Assembly: GCA_035504735.1 (NCBI GenBank)
Contig: DATJRJ010000109.1
Coordinates: forward strand, 1 to 8,890
DNA: 8,890 nt
Origin: JAJPIG01 sp035504735
Lineage (GTDB): Bacteria; Desulfobacterota; Binatia; Binatales; Binataceae
Direction of reading: 5' to 3'
Part shown: positions 1 to 6,986 of the stretch, one piece after another
How positions within the stretch are numbered: position 1 is the stretch's first letter
Layout of the letters: the number at the start of each line of letters is the position of its first letter
Made by a program: the position numbers and the translations under genes
Notes under the pieces: generated by a model
Database searches by the model: none
What the model saw: only the letters and a program-made list of their open reading frames with translations
Told to the model about the DNA's origin: nothing

Positions 1-93
1 GAGAGCGTCATGGCCTTCACCGACGACGGCGTCGACAGCCTCGTCGAGCTAATCAAGATCCACCGGGAAATGCCGCTGCGCGAGGAGCGCTGA
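1..93 (+). CDS. C-terminal end of an unidentified protein (5' end outside window)
   Basis: An open frame enters at base 1 and stops at TGA 91-93, giving 30 residues that begin ESVMAFTDDGVDSLVELIKI and end PLREER. The piece looks like a soluble, amphipathic helical C-terminus with many acidic and basic residues. It has no membrane segment. I do not recognise the family from so little sequence. A coding reading is supported by a complete absence of stops and by third positions that are mostly G or C, as in the genes downstream. The gap of more than 400 bases and the hairpin just after the stop suggest that it belongs to a transcription unit separate from the genes that follow. Confidence 0.55.
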   Translation, partial: ESVMAFTDDGVDSLVELIKIHREMPLREER

Positions 94-98
94 TCTCA

Positions 99-120
99 GC
101 CGCGAGCCGGCCCCCGCGGC
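99..120 (+). terminator. GC-rich hairpin after the first stop codon, possible weak terminator
   Basis: GCCGCG at 99-104 pairs perfectly with CGCGGC at 115-120 around a 10-base loop, starting five bases after the TGA at 91-93. No T-run follows, so it is not a classical intrinsic terminator. It could be a pause or mRNA-end structure, or chance in GC-rich DNA. Confidence 0.22.
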
Positions 121-503
121 CTACACCGGACGGTTACCAGAGAATCGCACATATTTACCGATCAGGACACTGACTGTCTTAATAAGAACCCGGCTGGCAA
201 GGCGGTGGTCGGAAAGTACCTTCGCACGGAGTTTGGTGCCGGTGCCTGGACATACTTAATCGAGGCGGGCTTCTCGACGATTTCTATTCATGCCGTCCGG
301 TATCTGGCCGCCGCCACCGCATTTTCTTGCTCTGAAGTCCTGGGCGACGCCACCGAAAGGAAATCACAGGTTCACAGCCGTCTGAACTCCCTTCACTGTC
401 GGAAAGCGCCTATAGCCTTATCAAGCCCGAGGTGACGGCGGACGTCGGCACCCGCCCGGTGTTGGCGCGGCAAAAGCCTTGGCGTGTGCGCGAATAAAAA
501 GGT

Positions 504-509
504 AGGAGG
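504..509 (+). promoter_or_regulatory. Strong Shine-Dalgarno AGGAGG not positioned for the big gene
   Basis: AGGAGG at 504-509 is a perfect anti-16S match. It lies 8 bases before a GTG at 518 but about 50 bases before the ATG at 559. The frame of the 1194-residue gene has in-frame stops at 541-543 and 544-546, so that protein cannot start near this site. The site therefore most likely serves the short leader ORF at 518-562. Confidence 0.5.
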
Positions 510-517
510 CCGCGGAG

Positions 518-562
518 GTGAACAGTGCGGCAATGATTTCTAGTGACGGAAAAACGCCATGA
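518..562 (+). CDS. Possible 14-codon leader ORF overlapping the start of the 1194-residue gene
   Basis: GTG at 518 opens a frame reading VNSAAMISSDGKTP and stops at TGA 560-562. Its start is 8 bases after a perfect AGGAGG, which is ideal spacing. Its stop overlaps the next gene's ATG as ATGA (559-562), the usual geometry for translational coupling by re-initiation. The downstream ATG has only a weak GGA (548-550) of its own, so coupling would explain how a large gene with a poor ribosome site is translated. The peptide has no recognisable function, and its translation, not its product, may matter. It could equally be chance, since it is very short and has no homology that I can judge. Confidence 0.33.
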   Translation: MNSAAMISSDGKTP

Positions 563-3500
563 TCGAGCGGAGCAAGGCCGACGGAGTTTTCAAGGTTTCA
601 TTGCCCGAACAAGGCATGGAGTTCACCGGCGAGCGCATGACGACGGCGGCCGAAGGCGAGATCGAGTTCGAGCATTTTCATCGCTACTGCCTGGCTCGTG
701 ATCTTTGTTCGGGTCTTGATGTGCTCGATGTCGCTTCGGGCGAGGGCTACGGGTCATCGATCCTTGCCGACGTCGCACGAAGCGTCACCGGCGTGGACGT
801 CGATCCGGAAGCGGTCGCCCATGCGCGGACCACCTACGGCAAGGAAAACTTACGTTTCATACATGGCAGCGTGCTAGATCTTCCGCTCGACGACGCCTCG
901 GTCGACGCCATTGTCTCTTTCGAGACCCTTGAGCACGTCCGCGAACATGTCCGGTTCATGGCGGAAGTCAAGCGCGTGCTGCGTGGCGGTGGACATTTGA
1001 TCGTCAGCACGCCCGAGCGCGCGATCTATTCCGCGCGCGGCGAGCCGGTGAACAAATTTCATTTGCTCGAACTGACCGAGGCCGAATTCGAGTCGTTGCT
1101 TCGCGCCAATTTCAAACATGTGGAGATGCTGAGCCAGAGAGCCGTTCTGGGCTCCGTTATGGTGAAGCCTGAAGGCGGCGGGGCCTGGCGAAGCTACGAA
1201 CGGCGGTCGCTCGATTATATCGAGGCGAGCGGGGGGCTGGCGCGCGCCCCTTTCCTGATCGGCATCGCGAGCGACGAGGAATTGGAGGACATCCCTTCAA
1301 CGGTCTACCTTGACCGACGGCGGCCCGCGGAAGTTGTCGGGGCGTTTTTGCAACTACCCGCATACCAATCGCAAGCCGCCGCGCATGGCGCGGAGATCGG
1401 CCGCCTGAACGAGGCGGCGGCGAGGCGCGATGCTGAGATGACGGCGCTCGAAGGCCGCCTGAATCAGGTGGAGGCGAGGCGCGAGGCGGAGGTCACGGCG
1501 CTCGAAGCTGAGACCCGTCGCCTGACGGCTGCGCTGTCCGCACGCGATGGCGAGCTATCCGCCGTCAAAGCGGAACACGACGCCAAGATCGCCTGGCTCA
1601 ACCAGGAGCGGAATGCTGACAGCGCCAGACTGGCCTCATTGCAGGACGGCTATGACAAACTGACCCGCTCGTTCCGGTGGCGGTTCGTCGACGGAGCCGT
1701 TCACTTTCCTCGCGCCGCCAGTCGTTCTCTGCGCTGGCCGTTTATGCGCGTCGCTTTTCACAAAAACGGCCGTCCCCGGGGCTGGCTTCGGCGACTGGGG
1801 TTCCAATCGAAGGCGACCGTGGATGTTCGGAAAACCGTCAGTCCAACCACGGACGGTCGAGTCGCCCCAGATGGGCAAGAGGTCGATCCAGCGCCGGGGG
1901 AGAGAAGGTCGGTTCAGACTGAGGGCGGCCCCGGCTCTGTCTTTGATGACCGGAAGGCTACGATCCTCATTGTCAGTAACGAGGCGTCCAGGAGCGGCGC
2001 GCCGATCTTGGCCTTGAATCTCGTTCAGAAGCTCTCCGCACGATACAACGTTGTGACCCTGATTCTTGGGCCTGGGGAACTGCTGGACGAGTTTCGCCGC
2101 GCCGCCGCCTTGCTCTTTGCGATCAATCGTTTCAGCACATCGCCAAGAGAACTCGATGGCCTGGTCAACGAAATCGCGACTCGATATGCGTTGACCTTCG
2201 CCATTGCCAACACGGTCGAATCGAGAGCCGTTTTGCAGCCGTTGAAAGCCCGAGGCGTTCCGACAGTTTCGCTCGTCCACGAGTTTTCGTCGTACATGCG
2301 TCCGCGTTCGGCATTTCCGGAGGTTCTGACGCTTTCAACAGAGATCGTGTTCTCCACAAGAATAACGCTCGAAAATGCAATTGAGGAGCACTGGATCTAT
2401 CCCGGCCCATCTATCCACGTTGTGCCTCAAGGTAAATGCGTTGTTCCCGCTCATTCCGGCGCGTCTGTGGAGGCGTCCAACGAAAAGGACTGGCTGGCAA
2501 GAAGTCTTCGTCCGGCGCGCGAAAGTCGTCAGTATTTGGTCATCGGGGTCGGAAGAGTGGAGCTTAGAAAGGGCGTTGACATTTTTATCGAATGCGCCAG
2601 CTTTGTCAAAAAGCAGTCAAAGGGTGATCGGTTCAGGTTTGTCTGGATCGGAGATGGGTTTGACCCGGACAATGATATGTACTCAGGTTTTTTGGCCGAC
2701 CAGATCAAGCGCGCCGATCTTGAATCCAACGTTACGATACTTCGCCCGACCAGCGAAATCGAGTTCGCTTATCGCTCCGCCGATCTCCTGCTTGTTTCGT
2801 CACGACTGGATCCGCTTCCAAATGTTGCGATTGACGCTTTGCTGTCGGGACTACCCGTCATCTGTTTTGAACGGACGACTGGAATCGCGGATTTCTTGGT
2901 GGAAAACAGTCTTGGCGAGCCATGCGTGGCGAGATACCTCGATGCTCATGACCTTGCGCAAAAGGTTTTGGCGCTCGCGGACTCCGATCAATTGCGAGCT
3001 GACGTAGCCGAACGTTCCAGCGCCTGCGCCAAATCGGCGTTCGACATGGAAGGCTACGTATCGAAGATCGAGACGATCGCCGCTAAGGCGGTTGGCGCCA
3101 AAGCGCGCACCAGGAATGATGTCGACGCGATAATTGAATCAGGGAAGTTTCGGAGCGACTTCTTTATGCACCCGGCTGTGCAATCGCTTCGAGAAAACGA
3201 GCTTATCGAGGACTATCTAAGACGAACAGCCTCAGGTTTTCGTGTCCGAAAGCCAATGCCCGGGTTTCAACCGATTGTCTACTCAGAACTGAAAAGGCGC
3301 GGCGAAAATCTAATCGGCGATCCGTTTGTTGATTTTCTGCAAAAAGGTGAGCCGAAGGGCCCTTGGCTTTATGATGTGATTCGAGAGGGGCATGGCGCAA
3401 TCACGCTGCCCACAAGACTCAACGTGGCGCTCCATTTGCACGTCTTCTACGAGGGCGAGCTGGACCGGATAATCGAGCGGCTCAAGATGAACGCCGCCGC

Positions 3501-4143
3501 CCCCGACCTCTTTGTCAGCGTTGTGTCTAAGGACTTAGCGACGCGAGCCGAAGTTGCGCTGGTCGGATATCCCGGCCGCACTGTCGATCTGCAAGTCACG
3601 CCAAATCTTGGGCGCGACATCGGTCCGTTGCTGACGCAATTCGGCCAGTCGCTTTGTTCGTCGTACGATATCGTGGGCCATGTCCACACGAAGAAAAGTG
3701 CCCATGTTGCGGATCGTCCAGTGGTAGAGGCCTGGATTGATTTTCTACTGGAGAATGTCCTGGGCGGCAGGCGTAGCGGCGCAATGCTTGACTCCATCCT
3801 GTCAGCGATGGTGCCCAATCCGTCTGTCGGTATCGTGTTCCCCGATGATCCGAACGTTATGTCATGGACCGGCAATCGGAAACACGCTGAGATGATTGCG
3901 TCTCGGATGAAGGTGGGGCCGCTCCCGGAGCAGTTCAATTTCCCAATCGGCTCGATGTTCTGGGCGCGGTCAGCGATATTGAAAAAATTTGTGGAATTGG
4001 AGTTCGCGTGGGCGAATTATGAACCGGAGCCGCTCCCGGCGGATGGAACGATCATCCATGCCATCGAGCGCCTGTTTGGGGTTGTGCCTCCGGCGATGGG
4101 GATGACCTGCGCGGTCACGAACGTGCGCGGCGTCACGCGCTGA
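559..4143 (+). CDS. Multidomain glycan-synthesis protein: SAM methyltransferase, helical coil, GT4-like glycosyltransferase and RgpF domain
   Basis: This 1194-residue cytoplasmic protein shows no signal peptide or transmembrane helix. Residues 20-200 are a class I methyltransferase: SAM loop DVASGEGYG (57-65), acidic residue in GVDVD (78-82), FETLEH (121-126). Residues 274-370 are a charged helical coil with an 18-residue repeat. A basic, aromatic linker (371-454, SFRWR at its start) may touch the membrane. Residues 467-830 form a GT-B glycosyltransferase with GVGRVELRKG (663-672) and DPLPNVAID (751-759), where family GT4 usually has Glu for the acidic residues. Residues 866-940 hold two degenerate FDP-type repeats. 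Residues 954-1190 match the RgpF (rhamnan synthesis F) family, with NLGRDIGP (1016-1023) and HVHTKKS (1041-1047). The start at 559 is the first in-frame start after two stops. Donor, acceptor and methyl target are unknown. A role in glycan elongation plus methylation is inferred. Confidence 0.9.
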   Translation: MIERSKADGVFKVSLPEQGMEFTGERMTTAAEGEIEFEHFHRYCLARDLCSGLDVLDVASGEGYGSSILADVARSVTGVDVDPEAVAHARTTYGKENLRFIHGSVLDLPLDDASVDAIVSFETLEHVREHVRFMAEVKRVLRGGGHLIVSTPERAIYSARGEPVNKFHLLELTEAEFESLLRANFKHVEMLSQRAVLGSVMVKPEGGGAWRSYERRSLDYIEASGGLARAPFLIGIASDEELEDIPSTVYLDRRRPAEVVGAFLQLPAYQSQAAAHGAEIGRLNEAAARRDAEMTALEGRLNQVEARREAEVTALEAETRRLTAALSARDGELSAVKAEHDAKIAWLNQERNADSARLASLQDGYDKLTRSFRWRFVDGAVHFPRAASRSLRWPFMRVAFHKNGRPRGWLRRLGFQSKATVDVRKTVSPTTDGRVAPDGQEVDPAPGERRSVQTEGGPGSVFDDRKATILIVSNEASRSGAPILALNLVQKLSARYNVVTLILGPGELLDEFRRAAALLFAINRFSTSPRELDGLVNEIATRYALTFAIANTVESRAVLQPLKARGVPTVSLVHEFSSYMRPRSAFPEVLTLSTEIVFSTRITLENAIEEHWIYPGPSIHVVPQGKCVVPAHSGASVEASNEKDWLARSLRPARESRQYLVIGVGRVELRKGVDIFIECASFVKKQSKGDRFRFVWIGDGFDPDNDMYSGFLADQIKRADLESNVTILRPTSEIEFAYRSADLLLVSSRLDPLPNVAIDALLSGLPVICFERTTGIADFLVENSLGEPCVARYLDAHDLAQKVLALADSDQLRADVAERSSACAKSAFDMEGYVSKIETIAAKAVGAKARTRNDVDAIIESGKFRSDFFMHPAVQSLRENELIEDYLRRTASGFRVRKPMPGFQPIVYSELKRRGENLIGDPFVDFLQKGEPKGPWLYDVIREGHGAITLPTRLNVALHLHVFYEGELDRIIERLKMNAAAPDLFVSVVSKDLATRAEVALVGYPGRTVDLQVTPNLGRDIGPLLTQFGQSLCSSYDIVGHVHTKKSAHVADRPVVEAWIDFLLENVLGGRRSGAMLDSILSAMVPNPSVGIVFPDDPNVMSWTGNRKHAEMIASRMKVGPLPEQFNFPIGSMFWARSAILKKFVELEFAWANYEPEPLPADGTIIHAIERLFGVVPPAMGMTCAVTNVRGVTR
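1399..1506 (+). repeat. Tandem 54-base repeat encoding an 18-residue coil unit, two copies
   Basis: Copies at 1399-1452 and 1453-1506 match at 46 of 54 bases by my alignment. They encode GRLNEAAARRDAEMTALE and GRLNQVEARREAEVTALE. A more diverged third unit follows (RRLTAALSARDGELSAVKA). Eighteen residues is five turns of an ordinary alpha-helix and also fits one heptad plus one hendecad, so the unit suits a helical rod. The close DNA match points to a recent duplication that lengthened the coil between the methyltransferase and glycosyltransferase modules. Confidence 0.8.
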
Positions 4144-4211
4144 AAATGATCCGCGCAGCAAATGCAGCCAGGGAGCCGGTGTTCCGACGCACCGCGAGCG
4201 TGCCTCACCGA

Positions 4212-4235
4212 AGCCGAAAGAGTTTCGACTGTTTT
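4212..4235 (+). terminator. Small hairpin with short T-run between the two genes, weak terminator candidate
   Basis: CGAAA (4215-4219) pairs with TTTCG (4223-4227) around a 3-base loop. The stem extends by two more pairs past one mismatch. TTTT follows at 4232-4235. The stem is AT-rich and the T-run short, so termination would be partial at best. It lies in the 164-base gap after the 1194-residue gene. Confidence 0.22.
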
Positions 4236-4307
4236 GAAGTTTAGCAACAGGCTAGAGTGGTGACCCGCCAGTCGAAGGGTTTCCACTTCGGAATGGAGCT
4301 TCGCATC

Positions 4308-5237
4308 GTGAAGGTTGTCGTTATTGGTGGCGCTGGCTTTATCGGCTCTCACGTCGTCGACAAGCTACTGTCCTACGGGCATTCCGTGCGTGTGTTTGAC
4401 CGGCAACCGGAGCGGTTTCGCGGCTCGCTTGCCGGGGTGGATTACCGCTTTGGCGATTTCGCGGATAAAATGGCGCTCGTCGAGGCTTTATCAGGGATGG
4501 ACGCGGTCTATCACTTTGTTAGCACGACGGTGCCCGGAACCGCCGACCTCGATCCGAAGGCCGACGTCAAAGACAACCTCGTTGGCTGTATCAACCTGCT
4601 GGAGTCGATGCAATACCTGGGAATCCGCAGGATTCTATTCCTGTCGTCGGGCGGGACAGTCTATGGTATACCGGAGAAGGTTCCCATTCCCGAGACGCAT
4701 CCATTGCGCCCGATAAACTCCTACGGCATCGTCAAAGTGACGATCGAGCACTATTTGGAGTTATTTCGAAGAACCCGCGGTCTCTCTCCAGTTGTCGTGC
4801 GAGCTTCCAATCCATTCGGCCCAAGGCAATCTCATTCGGGCGTCCAAGGCGTGATTTCGACTTACCTCCGCAACATTTTAGTGCGACAGCCGATAGAGAT
4901 CTGGGGGGACGGGAGTGTCATCCGCGACTACTTCGAGGTTGGTGATCTGGCGGAGCTTTGCGTCCGTGCTGGAACGAGCAGCGCCGAGCGTGCGTACAAC
5001 GCCGGCAGCGGATATGGACTTTCAATCAATGAAATTGTTGAAGCCATTCGCGAGGTGACCGGTTCAAATTTTGAAACTGTCCACAAACCCGGCCGCCCGA
5101 TCGACGTCCCGTGTTCGGTGCTGGATTGCACTCGCGCAAAGGAAGACTTTGGTTGGGAGTGCAAGACTGAATTTAAAACCGGCCTTCGTCAGACGTGGGC
5201 TTGGTTAACAAGTAACGCGCCGAGCCTTGACGCATAG
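4308..5237 (+). CDS. NAD-dependent nucleotide-sugar epimerase/dehydratase (extended SDR, GalE-like)
   Basis: This cytoplasmic enzyme of 309 residues has the usual length for sugar-nucleotide epimerases. The Rossmann motif GGAGFIG is at residues 7-13. The catalytic set is complete: Ser114 in SSGGTVYG, Tyr139 and Lys143 in YGIVK, 25 residues apart as in GalE. ASNPFGPRQ and WGDGSVIRDY are substrate-region signatures of the family. I chose GTG 4308 because GGAG (4295-4298) lies 9 bases upstream and the Rossmann strand then begins at residue 2. ATG 4293 and GTG 4257 are in-frame alternatives, the latter giving 326 residues. The substrate cannot be read from sequence: UDP-glucose, UDP-GlcNAc and UDP-glucuronate 4-epimerases or dTDP/GDP-sugar enzymes are all possible. 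Its place between glycosyltransferase genes indicates that it supplies an activated sugar to this cluster. Confidence 0.9.
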   Translation: MKVVVIGGAGFIGSHVVDKLLSYGHSVRVFDRQPERFRGSLAGVDYRFGDFADKMALVEALSGMDAVYHFVSTTVPGTADLDPKADVKDNLVGCINLLESMQYLGIRRILFLSSGGTVYGIPEKVPIPETHPLRPINSYGIVKVTIEHYLELFRRTRGLSPVVVRASNPFGPRQSHSGVQGVISTYLRNILVRQPIEIWGDGSVIRDYFEVGDLAELCVRAGTSSAERAYNAGSGYGLSINEIVEAIREVTGSNFETVHKPGRPIDVPCSVLDCTRAKEDFGWECKTEFKTGLRQTWAWLTSNAPSLDA

Positions 5238-5239
5238 AT

Positions 5240-5264
5240 TGTCCTCGGGGGACAGCGCATTTTT
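5240..5264 (+). terminator. Possible intrinsic terminator after the epimerase gene
   Basis: TGTCC (5240-5244) and GGACA (5250-5254) form a perfect 5-base stem with a 5-base loop, starting two bases after the epimerase stop codon. A run of five T follows at 5260-5264 after GCGCA. The stem is short and the T-run is not directly adjacent, so I rate it as weak. The location before a likely promoter supports a transcript end here. Confidence 0.35.
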
Positions 5265-5299
5265 AACTGAACGATAGACGCGGTGCGTGGAAAGCAAAA

Positions 5300-5326
5300 A
5301 TGATACTATCATACACCATCTGTATG
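5300..5326. promoter_or_regulatory. Two overlapping perfect inverted repeats upstream of the WsaF-like gene, possible operator
   Basis: ATGATA (5300-5305) and TATCAT (5307-5312) are a perfect dyad around one C. CATACA (5310-5315) and TGTATG (5321-5326) are a second perfect dyad around 5 bases. They share the bases CAT (5310-5312), so as RNA hairpins they would be mutually exclusive. They sit in a short AT-rich island just before a -10-like element, the usual position for a repressor or activator site. No known binding consensus was recognised. Confidence 0.3.
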
Positions 5327-5328
5327 TG

Positions 5329-5337
5329 TGGTAATAT
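5329..5337 (+). promoter_or_regulatory. Extended -10 promoter candidate for the WsaF-like operon
   Basis: TGG followed by TAATAT (5332-5337) fits an extended -10 (TGn then a TATAAT-like hexamer with four of six consensus bases). There is no good -35: the region 17 bases upstream (5309-5314, TCATAC) matches poorly and lies inside the inverted repeats. Together with the terminator-like hairpin before it, this suggests that a second transcript begins about 80-90 bases before the ATG at 5427. Confidence 0.3.
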
Positions 5338-5426
5338 GAGCGGGTCAACCCATCTTATGGTCGTCTTCTCTCGAGGCGCGGCCGGATCCGGCATGTGTTC
5401 CAATCACGGCGCGCGGCACTCCTGAA

Positions 5427-6986
5427 ATGCGACCATCGAAACGCATCCGAAGACTTTTGGGTAGCGCTACAAAGTTGTTCTCGCGCGATCGAGCCAAGCA
5501 AAGGTTGGTCGAGGTCATCCGGCAGTCGAACCTGTTCGACGATGCCTACTATACCGCCAGCAATCCCGACGTCGCGGCAAGCGGCATAGACCCCGCGCTT
5601 CACTTCCTGCGTCATGGCTGGAAAGAAGGTCGAAAACCCAGTCCCGGCTTCGATCCCGTCTTTTATCTCAGGCAATATCCCGACGTTGCGGCGACAGGAG
5701 GCAACCCGCTTCTGCATTTCGCTCGACTCGGCCGCGCTGAGGGCAGGCACCCGCTCCCGGAAGGAGGCGCGGGATACGCGCTCCGGCAGGATAAGGTCAC
5801 GATCGCGTCGGCCCGCTCCCTGATTCGAGCGCAGCAGGCCAATTGGGCGCCCTTGCCCGTGTTTGCAGATCATCTTGCCCCACCGACTGTGACCATTCTC
5901 ACGGACAGCGTTGTCCCCGAGTGGCTGTTCGGTGGGGTCGGTACTGCGATGGTGGTTGGCGCGATGGCCGCCAAGCAAATGGGCGCCCGGCTGCGGCTGG
6001 CAGCTCGCCACTATCCGCCGGACCCCGGGGCGCTCGGACAGGTTTTGAAAGCGCATCAAATCAAGTGGGAAGGCGCGACGGATTTTGTTCACATCCCTCT
6101 GGGCGGCGAGAAGCCGCTTCCGCTTGGAGACAAGGACGTCGTGCTCACCACCTCGTGGTGGACGACTCGGGCCGCCCTCGGATCGATCCCGACTTCGCAG
6201 ATTCTTTACCTTCTGCAGGAAGACGAGCGACTGTTTTATCCGTTCGGCGATGAGCGCCTATGTTGTGAGGAAACGCTCGCAGAGCCATCAGTGCGCGTGC
6301 TCATCAACACCAAAATGCTGTTCGATTATTTCGCGGACGGCTCCCATTCCCTGCCGCGCCTGAAAGAACGGGGCGATTGGTTCGAACCGGCTTTTCCGGC
6401 GATCCCTAGGCCTGTCAAAAGGGAGAGCGACCGATCCGGCAAGGGCAACTTCTTCTTCTATGCCCGTCCCAATAGCCACCGGAACATCTATTGGCGCGGA
6501 CTGGAAGCCATCGACGACGCGATGCGGAAAGGGATTCTGGCGCCGGAAGATTGGAACGTCCATTTTGTCGGGCGAGGGCTTCCGGACATGGAGTTGCCCG
6601 GCGGCGTGCGACCCGTAGTCTCGTACGGTCTGCTCTGGTCCGATTATGCGAAGCTGGTGTCAACGATGGACCTCGGCCTTTGCCTGCAATATACGCCGCA
6701 TCCTTCCTACCCGCCGCTCGACCTGGCTGCCGCGGGCGCTGTCGTTGTCACCAACACGCATGGATCCAAATTGTCGCTGGAACAATGGTCCCGCAACATC
6801 ATCGCCGTTCCCCCCAGGGTACCCACGCTTGTCGAGGGCCTGCGGAAAGGCGTGCTTCTGTCCCGAGACATCGAGCGTCGCACCGCCAATTCCGTCAGCA
6901 ATCGCATCCCCCGAGACTGGGAGCCGGAATTGCGTCCCGCGCTAGAGCGAGTGCTTGGCAAAGGATGTAAAAACAGATGTTCTTGA
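5427..6986 (+). CDS. WsaF-family (GT-B) glycosyltransferase with two N-terminal EGR-type repeats
   Basis: The protein has 519 residues and no membrane segment. The basic N-terminus (MRPSKRIRRLLG) is followed by two 38-residue repeats (36-73 and 74-111) of the 'NPDVAA...P.LHF...G..EGR.P' type common in front of bacterial surface-glycan enzymes. Residues 153-515 resemble WsaF, a rhamnosyltransferase of S-layer glycan synthesis in Geobacillus. Signs are the N-domain TILTDSVVPEWLFGGVGTA (157-175), YARPNSHRN (345-353) opening the nucleotide-sugar domain, and HPSYPPLDLAAAGAVVVTNT (425-444), where Asp432 stands where GT-B enzymes often have Glu. The ATG at 5427 is the first start after an upstream stop at 5337-5339, although no Shine-Dalgarno is evident. 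The stop overlaps the next gene by 10 bases, which implies co-translation. Rhamnose transfer is inferred from the family and could be another sugar. Confidence 0.88.
   Translation: MRPSKRIRRLLGSATKLFSRDRAKQRLVEVIRQSNLFDDAYYTASNPDVAASGIDPALHFLRHGWKEGRKPSPGFDPVFYLRQYPDVAATGGNPLLHFARLGRAEGRHPLPEGGAGYALRQDKVTIASARSLIRAQQANWAPLPVFADHLAPPTVTILTDSVVPEWLFGGVGTAMVVGAMAAKQMGARLRLAARHYPPDPGALGQVLKAHQIKWEGATDFVHIPLGGEKPLPLGDKDVVLTTSWWTTRAALGSIPTSQILYLLQEDERLFYPFGDERLCCEETLAEPSVRVLINTKMLFDYFADGSHSLPRLKERGDWFEPAFPAIPRPVKRESDRSGKGNFFFYARPNSHRNIYWRGLEAIDDAMRKGILAPEDWNVHFVGRGLPDMELPGGVRPVVSYGLLWSDYAKLVSTMDLGLCLQYTPHPSYPPLDLAAAGAVVVTNTHGSKLSLEQWSRNIIAVPPRVPTLVEGLRKGVLLSRDIERRTANSVSNRIPRDWEPELRPALERVLGKGCKNRCS
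5532..5759 (+). repeat. Two tandem 38-residue protein repeats (FDD/FDP...NPDV...EGR type)
   Basis: Residues 36-73 and 74-111 of the WsaF-like protein align without gaps at exactly 38 residues, with 20 identical positions by my count. Conserved positions include F-D, Tyr42/Tyr80, P-D-V-A-A, H-F, G, E-G-R and P-x-P. The DNA of the copies has diverged much more than the coil repeat in the upstream gene, so this is an old protein module, not a recent duplication. It is likely a small binding or docking unit. Confidence 0.8.

Larger units (their letters stand above)
94..517. other. Intergenic region with no convincing gene
   Basis: About 420 bases separate the first stop codon from the leader ORF. 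The region is more AT-rich around 145-185. A poor sigma-70-like pair can be drawn there: TTACCG at 155-160 and TTAATA at 179-184, with an 18-base spacer. I would not call it a promoter on this evidence alone. A 22-base near-palindrome at 431-452 starts with GGTG and ends with CACC, and could be a protein-binding site or an RNA hairpin. No tRNA, CRISPR array or transposon end was seen. The only ORF, 205-435, looks non-coding. Confidence 0.5.

Noticed and set aside
155..184. Sigma-70-like -35/-10 pair in the first gap
   Set aside because: Both hexamers match poorly, and pairs of this quality occur by chance in any AT-richer stretch, so it is mentioned but not called.
205..435. 76-codon + strand ORF starting with GTG
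   Set aside because: It has no recognisable motif, a mixed composition with Cys and Ser scattered at random, and no convincing ribosome site. It looks like a chance frame in the intergenic region.
616..618. Alternative ATG start (MEFTGER...) for the large gene
   Set aside because: Many relatives have this motif near the N-terminus, but the AAGG before it is too close to act as a ribosome site, whereas ATG 559 has coupling geometry. I kept 559, with 616 as a possible alternative.
1636..2280. 214-codon ORF antisense to the large glycan-synthesis gene
   Set aside because: It lies fully inside a clearly coding sense gene (coil, linker and glycosyltransferase start). Its translation is Arg/Gly/Pro-rich without domain features, as expected of a shadow in GC-rich DNA.
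4125..4140. GCGCG/CGCGC inverted repeat at the end of the large gene
   Set aside because: It is a short stem made only of G and C inside coding sequence, with no T-run after it. This is likely chance in a GC-rich genome.
5355..6092. 245-codon - strand ORF over the start of the WsaF-like gene
   Set aside because: The sense strand encodes clear 38-residue repeats and a transferase domain. The antisense product shows no motif, so it is a shadow frame.
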